64,000 nt of DNA, taken from the NCBI GenBank assembly GCA_964035015.1, contig OZ036007.1, positions 8,128,559 through 8,192,558 of the forward strand. Direction: 5' to 3'. This document shows positions 57,211 through 64,000 of this stretch, one piece after another. Source of the DNA: Corallium rubrum. Taxonomy: Eukaryota; Cnidaria; Anthozoa; Scleralcyonacea; Coralliidae. The translations under genes were made by a program, and so were the position numbers. Each line of letters opens with the position of its first letter. Within the stretch, counting starts at the first letter, position 1. The notes under the pieces are model-generated. The model did not search any database, was not told where the DNA came from, and worked only from the letters and a program-made list of their open reading frames with translations.

Positions 57211-60200
57211 CTGACTGATGGACAAATGGATGAACTGGCTAACAGATGAGTGGACTGATTTGACTGATTTGACTGACTTGACTGACTGACTGACCGACCG
57301 ACTGACCGACCGACCGACCGACCGACCGACCGACCGACCGACCGACCGACCGACCGACCGACCGACCGACCGACCGACCGACCGACCGACCGACCGACCG
57401 ACCGACCGACCGACCGACCGACCGACCGACCGACCGACCGACCGACCGACCGACCGACCGACCGACCGACCGACCGACCGACCGACCGACCGACCGACCG
57501 ACCGACCGACCGACCGACCGACCGACCGACCGACCGACCGACCGACCGACCGACCGACCGACCGACCGACCGACCGACCGACCGACCGACCGACCGACCG
57601 ACCGACCGACCGACTGACTGACTGACTGACTGACTGAGCGCCAATAGTTTGTGGGCAGCGCCGCATACTCTTTAACTGTGTGACTTAATTAATTAACTAA
57701 AATCAGCTTTGAATCAATCATTAATTATTGCGATAATCAATATACATTTAGCTATTAAATTTGACTTACACATAATATGCCTTAAAATCACAAATTACAA
57801 TAATTGACAACAAAATATCACTGCAAGAAAACAGCCTGCCCTGACTTAAGGGAACTCTCACAAGCTTCTACTATGTCACAGGACAGTAATGTCGACTCTT
57901 TCGTTATATCTGGCGCGCATTTTCCTTCATAAACATCGAGAAAATGTTCCAACGCGTTAATGTACGACTCCTTATACCTCTCGGGGAACGAGTGATGAAT
58001 TCGACCTGTGGATGCTCCATTGACGCCAGAGAATTCGACACTGCTAGGTTTATAATTGTGTTGAACTAACATTCCTTTATCACCAAACGCTTCAAATCGC
58101 TGATCGTAACCAAAACAAGAAAATCTCGAGATATCAACCATTGCGATCCCTCCGCTAGGAAACTTCAAAACAATGGCCAGGGTATCAACATCATTCATTT
58201 CGCCAATCTGTTTGATAAAACTATGAGCAGTTGTGTACACGCTAACTGGTTTCTCTCCAAACATCCAAGCCAGTACATCGAGATCATGAACTGCGCAATC
58301 ATGGTATATACCTTTCGATGTTTTCAAATAGTCAAACGCTGGCAAGGGCGAGTCTCTGCTCGTTAGTTTAACCACTTGTAATTGACCAACTTCGCCCGAT
58401 TTGGTTCGATTATATATGTCTCGTAGCCCAGGGTCGAAACGTCGATTGAAACTGCATATTAAAGGAAGGTTTTGGCTTTTTGCTGTATCGTAACATTTAG
58501 CTGTGAATAAAAAAATACAAGTGATGCGGTCTTAATAATATTAGGTGTTACTCCAAGTGACGAAGCATATATACTGGGTGGGATTCGAACCCGCGACCTT
58601 CGGTTTACAGGGCAGTAGATAGGGGGGGGGGGGGGCAGCAGGGGCAAATGCACCTGCCCCCCCCCCCCCTGAGAAAATCCAAAATATGATTTTTATAATG
58701 TCACACATCACATTTGTTCCCAGAGTCACAGAATAAAGAACTAACTAGTCGTTTAATTAATATCATAACTCTGACAATGAATTTTCGCGTTGTGTTCGCG
58801 CTTTATCCCGTTAGAGTAACTATTATTTTACAGTCACTTGCTACTCACTTTCACCAAAATATTTGGAAGTTCGTTCCGAAGTTCGTTGGGAAGTTCAAAG
58901 CTCGTTTTAAACTACGCATTGATTTGTAGCCGGCAATCAATTGCCTAGTTCAAAACGAACTTTGAACTTCCAAACGAACTTCATATAAACGAACTTCTGA
59001 ACATTTTGGTGAAAAGTGACAAGTGAGTTGCAAATGACTGTAGTTGTCTTTGTAAATGTGTGATACTGTAGTTTTAGACAAAATCTTTTGTAAAAATGAG
59101 AGAATATGTCTTAAAAAATATGTTTTAAAATGTTCAAAATTTTGCTCAAATGTGATGTCAGATCGCGGTCCGAAATGCCATTTCAGGGAGCCATCTCAGG
59201 GAGCATACCCCCGGACCCCCCTAGAAATTTGGCAGTCTTACGTACTGCCCCCTGACTAAAAAATCCTACGTTTATCTGGTTTTCCAGCTTAGTCAGGGTA
59301 AGCAAATTATAACTTTCTCCCACTCTAAATTGTTTTATAACATAGATGTAATATAACGGCGTTTCTGATTGGCTACGGTGCGTGCTCCATAACTCGATGC
59401 AGCACGGCAATTTCAAACGTAATGAGAAACTCATTTTTAATCAGCGAATTAAATATTGTTTTTCGTTGTTTTGTGTCTGATTCTCTCTTATAAAAGAAAT
59501 GGTTCATGGTTTGGCGTGGAGCGTGGTGAAGTTGATATACGTGTAACTAACGGATGCACAGTGCGCTATATTTAAGTTATTTTCATGCATATAGTAATTC
59601 GGACTGGGTAATTTTGGTTATCCCTGTGAAATCTGAGCTCAACAGACAACAAAGTATACAGCAGTATAATAAAAGTAGTGTGCTGCGTAGGCAGTGTTGA
59701 AACAACAATCGAAATATGGTATAGTAGGTTAATACTGCCGAAACAGAGAACGTAAGTGGTCTAACGTTTCGAGCGAAGGCCCTTCGTCAGAGAGAAACGT
59801 AAAGAGTAACAATTGCCCTCGCTAGCTTTCCGACACTTTCCGGACTTCAGAAAGCGTCGGAAGTGTTCGGACCACATTCGTATTTTCTCGTTGCGAGCGT
59901 TGCCATGCTGTACGAATAGATTTTGGAGGGAAAACTGGAAGGAAATTTCAAATTTGGGGAAGGAAATTTTGCTAAAAAGAAGGATAAAAAAAGGAAATTT
60001 TGTTTTAGCCTAGTGGAAGCACTGATTTCGGCGTTGCCGCGTTACCATGCACACTGCCCTCAACTGCTCAGCTACAAAGAAACGCTCGCTGCGCGCATAG
60101 CTCAGTGGTTGACTGGGTGGGTACATTGACATTGGGATGTATGAAAATCACGCAAATTCCTCGTTATTTAATAACCTACCGATAGCTTCCACGCTGTTAG

Positions 60201-62388
60201 CTAATGGCTTCTCGCAGAACACGGCTTTTCCTGCTGTTAAACAAGCCATAACCAGTTTCTCGTGAGTTTGTGTTGGCGTCGCTATAACACAAGCCTTGAC
60301 AGAAGAATCTCCCAGAACCAAATCAATGTCCTTGGAGTGAAGCACCTGAGTCGCTGTTAAACGATAAGCAGAGACCAACCGCTCGGCGATCGAGACATCT
60401 TCTTCCACCACGTATTTCAAATCAACTCTTACATTATGAAGAAGGTTTCTAAAATGAATATTTCCAGCTCTGCCAACACCCAGTAAAGCCACACCAATAA
60501 CAGCCATGATAGCTGTGAGAGTGTCACCCGGTGAAGCAATAGCTTTCGTGGCCAGTTACGAAACAAATTGTGGAACGAATACGAGACCCTAACATTGAAA
60601 ATGATACATCTGTTTAATATATATTAACAGATTTATTTTGACAGCTTTATCATATTTCATTTTGGTTGTGCAAACATTTTTTACATACCGTAATAATTAG
60701 AATTTAAAGCGCCCGCGAAGTGGCGCGCGAGGAGAATGGAGAGAGGGGTAGCCTGCGCGCGTTCCCCTGCGTATTTAATTTTAGAAGATCGAGCGGGGGG
60801 CGCTTATTTAATTTCAGGAGGTCGAGGTATTTGACCAGTTTAAAATCTGACTAACGCCCAGGGTGGAATGCATGTATGTCACGCCGAAGATCTTCGGCGT
60901 GGAGTTTGAAAATCCTCGGCGTACTGGCGTGAGATCGTGGCGACTGTCGGACTGGGGAGTGGGGAATGCAGATGCATCCAGCAACGCAGCACGTCGTTTG
61001 CCGGAATTGCCGGTTTGCGATAATCGTGCATACAGTATGGTTATTTCTGGCAGTTATAAGGCAGGTTTTTTCTTTCGTAACGTCAAGCGGCCGTGAATTT
61101 TCATTCACGTGATTATTAATGCTGTCGTTTGCGGGGAACCGGCGGTTAACCGCCAACGGTGGTCAAAGCCAGTAATATTAAATACAGTAGAACTTTGCCG
61201 CGTAATTGCGTAGCACATCGAAAGCCTTGGCGTGGCATTTTGTGATTTTGAGGACCTTGGTTTTGGGCTTTTGGCGTGGTATTTTGAAGGTTTGGCGTGA
61301 ATGGTGTGTCATTCCGAAGACCTTGGCGTGGTATTTTGAAAGCCTTGGCGCATCTTCGGCGTGATACGGATTCCACCCTGGACTAACGCGCGTTACGCGC
61401 CCCAAGTTTGGGGCGAAGATCGAGTTTGTTGGTAGATCCCACTTTCCCCAGAAGCTAGACTTGCTCCAAGTCTGCCTCTTGTTGTTTCGAGATGGGTTAT
61501 GTGTTGATTTAAAGGTAATCAAAACATAACCCATCTCGAAACAAACCCTTCTCGAAACAACAAGAGGCAGACTTGGAGCAAGTCTACCCAGAAGCCTGCG
61601 TGGTTTATGCATGACGTGTTGGGGTTTTTTCTTTAAATATTTTAGAGTTGAGGAAGTGAACGTAGCTCTAAGTGAATGTCTTCAATTGGTCTACCATCCA
61701 TCATGTCGTCATATTATTCTGCTGTTATTCCCAAGAGAGATCTTGTTCATCGACACTGCAATCAATCAAGCCATAGGTTCCATCTACCTCGAACGAAACA
61801 GTCCGTCTTTCGTACATGGCGTGCTACCCTGCACGCAACGTGACGTCATATTCACTCTCCATGACAACGGCAGTATCACGATGCGGTCGCGACGCCAGAT
61901 GACGCAAAACCCGTACCTCTCGGAACCGACGGACAACGACGACGCATGCGCAGACATTATTTACGAGAACAAGTGTCAGTCGGACACGTTCCGGTTTAGT
62001 AAATCAAACTGTGTCAGCGGTTTCGTCGTGTGTCCAGTCTCCGAGACCCGAGTGATTCTACTTGTGAGCGATGGGAGAATGTTGATCTGGAACGTGAAAT
62101 CAACCGGTGAACAATCTTCAGAAGCTATGCTAATGTCAGACGAATGTCTCAAGGCTTCTCTACCTTCTTCGGAGTCGCCTCTCTTTTCAGCGATGTTGTC
62201 CCCCCCTGAACGCACTCTTGCTGACATTCTTCCACCGTCTATGCACCCGATATCAGGGGGGAAGAACACGTTGCGGTTTCTGTTGGTGGGTCTTCTGACC
62301 AATGTGCAGTCGTCGCCAACTTGTGCGACTATGTGTCCACCAATGACGACCAAGAACTGGGCGGAGTATAAACCAATCGTTGCTGTCG
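52729..62388 (+). CDS. WDR11: WDR11, N-terminal six exons (partial, continues past right edge)
   Basis: Exons: 52729-52793, 53033-53102, 53750-53791, 54008-54335, 56846-57071, 61646-62388, ending at a GTAAG donor in phase 1. 491 residues of about 1220. Start MKLTPKLIPGSLHPQNKGAC then DWGWQ, as in the family. Beta-propeller features: YGCHNFVVVVD, CRENYHHDLGCPYSLRLASA, HIIVWDV, LHWLWTQDASHDLLAALHAP, LWNADTGIKLWKK, ALSECLQLVYHPS, LLLFPREILFIDTAINQ, LLVSDGRMLIWNVKS, TMCPPMTTKNWAEYKPIVAV. WDR11 forms a complex with FAM91A1 in endosome-to-Golgi traffic and is tied to Hedgehog signalling and cilia in vertebrates. Intron 4 is filled by a 20-bp minisatellite and intron 5 hosts an antisense gene. No further exon was found before 64000. 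Confidence 0.93.
53260..53472. repeat. GGGA microsatellite
   Basis: (GGGA)n with GGCA and GGAA interruptions in WDR11 intron 2. Confidence 0.97.
53825..53935. repeat. C-rich low-complexity tract
   Basis: CACACC/CCCCCAC runs in WDR11 intron 3, a possible C-tract/G-quadruplex former on the opposite strand. Confidence 0.7.
54555..56735. repeat. 20-bp minisatellite, about 105 copies, WDR11 intron 4
   Basis: Unit CTACATTCTAAGACATTACG with TTGTA, CATAA and CGTTA variants; variant order is partly repeated in blocks (compare about 54940-55330 with 55490-55770). From about 56130 units shorten and mix with GTTACATTAC and CTCTATAC words. Confidence 0.97.
57168..57640. repeat. CAGA / GACT / CGAC tetranucleotide tract
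   Basis: (CAGA)n at 57168-57208, spacer, then a nearly perfect (CCGA)n from about 57292 to 57612, ending (CTGA)n. About 80 CCGA copies. CpG in every repeat. WDR11 intron 5. Confidence 0.98.
57818..60507 (-). CDS. Gfo/Idh/MocA-family dehydrogenase, inositol 2-dehydrogenase-like, 2 exons
   Basis: Exons 60180-60507 and 57818-58500 (GTAGGT donor, CACAG acceptor, phase 1) give 336 residues, the family length. NAD(P)-dependent oxidoreductase of sugars or polyols, presumably cytosolic. Residues 1-110: Rossmann fold with GVGRAG (10-15), CVIATPTQTHEKL and the family CEKPLA (Lys100). C-terminal domain: SKGIYHDCAVHDLDVLAWMF places Asp177 and His181 at the positions of the Lys-Asp-His triad known from bacterial myo-inositol dehydrogenase (K97, D172, H176 in B. 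subtilis, from memory). All catalytic residues present; no damage. The gene is wholly inside WDR11 intron 5 on the opposite strand. The substrate (myo-inositol, scyllo-inositol, glucose-fructose) cannot be decided. No human orthologue is known to me. Confidence 0.9.
58545..58690 (-). mobile_element. tRNA-derived SINE fragment
   Basis: Minus-strand GGTCGCGGGTTCGAATCCCA (T-arm/B box) after CTGCCCTGTAAACCGAA, next to G and C homopolymer runs. Only a tRNA-like 3' half; in the dehydrogenase intron. A tRNA 5'-half-like word, GCGCATAGCTCAGTGGTTGA, sits separately on the plus strand near 60095. Confidence 0.55.
59343..59516. mobile_element. Dispersed repeat, second copy of 36500-36660
   Basis: Shares 'gcgtttctgattggctac', 'gctccataactcgatg' and 'aaagaaatggttcat' with the first copy over about 170 bp. 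In the dehydrogenase intron. Confidence 0.8.
59740..59810. repeat. Short repeat with CGAGCGAAGGCCCTTCGTCAG
   Basis: Contains GTTTCGAGCGAAGGCCCTTC and CGTCAGAGAGAAACG, a small palindromic module; I recall very similar modules as abundant repeats in anthozoan genomes, which is part of the organism guess. Confidence 0.45.
60859..61383. mobile_element. MITE with CCAGGGTGGAAT ends
   Basis: Ends CCAGGGTGGAATGCATG and, inverted, CCAGGGTGGAATCCGTATC, both followed by CACGCCGAAGAT. The interior repeats GGCGTGG/CTTGGCGTGG words. WDR11 intron 5. Confidence 0.8.
61447..61595. mobile_element. 131-bp foldback MITE with 9-bp target duplication
   Basis: Element 61456-61586 (TAGACTTGCTCCAAGTCTG, complement at the other end; inner arms around GTTTCGAGATGGGTTATG). 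It is flanked by perfect CCCAGAAGC at 61447-61455 and 61587-61595. It lies 60 bp before WDR11 exon 6. Confidence 0.93.
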
Positions 62389-62493
62389 GTAAGAGCTATT
62401 TTTAGAAACACTAGCAGACTAAAACGGATCCTCCACTAGAAGCTTCGGAAACAGTCGTAACTTGACTTACCCCTAGCTGGGGCTGAATTTAAG

Positions 62494-63572
<1,079 letters not shown>

Positions 63573-63701
63573 GCCACGTACTTCCCGATCGAGGCACGTA
63601 ATTTAGTTCAAATTTCACAAAGTTTTGTTATACTTCCCTGGGCTTTATACAGATAAAGACCGTGAGTGCATTAATAACGAGCAATTCAATTCAATTCCAA
63701 T

Positions 63702-63990
63702 TCAGTTCACTTCACTTCACTTCACTTCACTTCACTTCACTTCACTTCACTTCACTTCACTTCACTTCACTTCACTTCACTTCACTTCACTTCACTTCAC
63801 TTCACTTCACTTCACTTCACTTCACTTCACTTCACTTCACTTCACTTCACTTCACTTCACTTCACTTCACTTCACTTCACTTCACTTCACTTCACTTCAC
63901 TTCACTTCACTTCACTTCACTTCACTTCACTTCACTTCACTTCACTTCACTTCACTTCACTTCACTTCACTTCACTTCACTTCACTTCAC
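63702..63990. repeat. CACTT pentamer satellite to right edge
   Basis: Near-perfect (TTCAC)n, about 57 copies, reverse complement of the AAGTG pentamer in LDB1 intron 6. The array may continue past the window. Confidence 0.98.
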
Positions 63991-64000
63991 TGCACTGCAC

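Noticed and set aside
60093-60115. tRNA gene start (GCGCATAGCTCAGTGG)
   Set aside because: Only the 5' half resembles tRNA; no T arm at the right distance.
60851-61612. Overlapping frames near 61 kb in both strands
   Set aside because: They coincide with two MITEs (60859-61383, 61456-61586); not conserved.

Overview
The window is eukaryotic nuclear DNA from an invertebrate animal. Genes are split into many short GT-AG exons whose phases join correctly. Introns and spacers are full of microsatellites, minisatellites, MITEs and retroelements. Several short repeats (a TTTTACTCGTCAAGG-type element, a 'cgtttcgagcgaaggcccttcgtc' motif, RLE-type LINE protein sequence) look to me like those of cnidarian, especially anthozoan, genomes. 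That is an impression from memory and cnidarian is only the best guess.

Layout. 0.5-9.3 kb (minus): two tandem steryl-sulfatase-like genes. Copy A runs off the left edge; copy B is complete (591 aa). Between them sit a young Ty3/gypsy element with identical LTRs and a LINE remnant. 10.0-23.4 kb (plus): LDB1 (LIM-domain-binding cofactor, 398 aa, 11 exons). Its introns hold four large satellite arrays and a 5'-truncated RLE-type LINE sitting in a GAAA microsatellite. 24.4-33.6 kb (minus): NHLRC2 (thioredoxin + NHL repeats, 722 aa, 10 exons). One intron carries a rearranged copy of the LDB1 3' end. 34.2-40.5 kb (plus): BCCIP (293 aa, 8 exons). 43.5-50.9 kb (minus): FANK1 (fibronectin III + ankyrin repeats, about 333 aa, 13 exons). 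52.7 kb to the right edge (plus): the N-terminal 491 residues of WDR11. A two-exon Gfo/Idh/MocA dehydrogenase (336 aa) lies antisense inside a WDR11 intron at 57.8-60.5 kb.

From sulfatase B to WDR11 the genes alternate strand strictly, giving three head-to-head pairs (sulfatase B/LDB1, NHLRC2/BCCIP, FANK1/WDR11). The human orthologues of LDB1, NHLRC2, BCCIP, FANK1 and WDR11 all lie on 10q24-q26 (from memory), so this looks like a surviving piece of an ancestral animal linkage group. The genes do not form one pathway: transcription cofactor assembly (LDB1), a thioredoxin/NHL protein (NHLRC2), genome stability and ribosome biogenesis (BCCIP), cilia or germ-line roles (FANK1, WDR11), and sulfate-ester and polyol metabolism (sulfatases, dehydrogenase).

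The most notable structures are: the LDB1-into-NHLRC2 chimeric duplication flanked by a duplicated splice acceptor; the RLE LINE in GAAA repeats; a cluster of long near-palindromic foldback elements in and around BCCIP and FANK1; MITE families with clear 9-11 bp target duplications; and a gypsy reverse transcriptase with a YLDN active-site variant. All exon models were assembled by eye from translation, splice sites, phase and remembered family sequences; no alignment was run.
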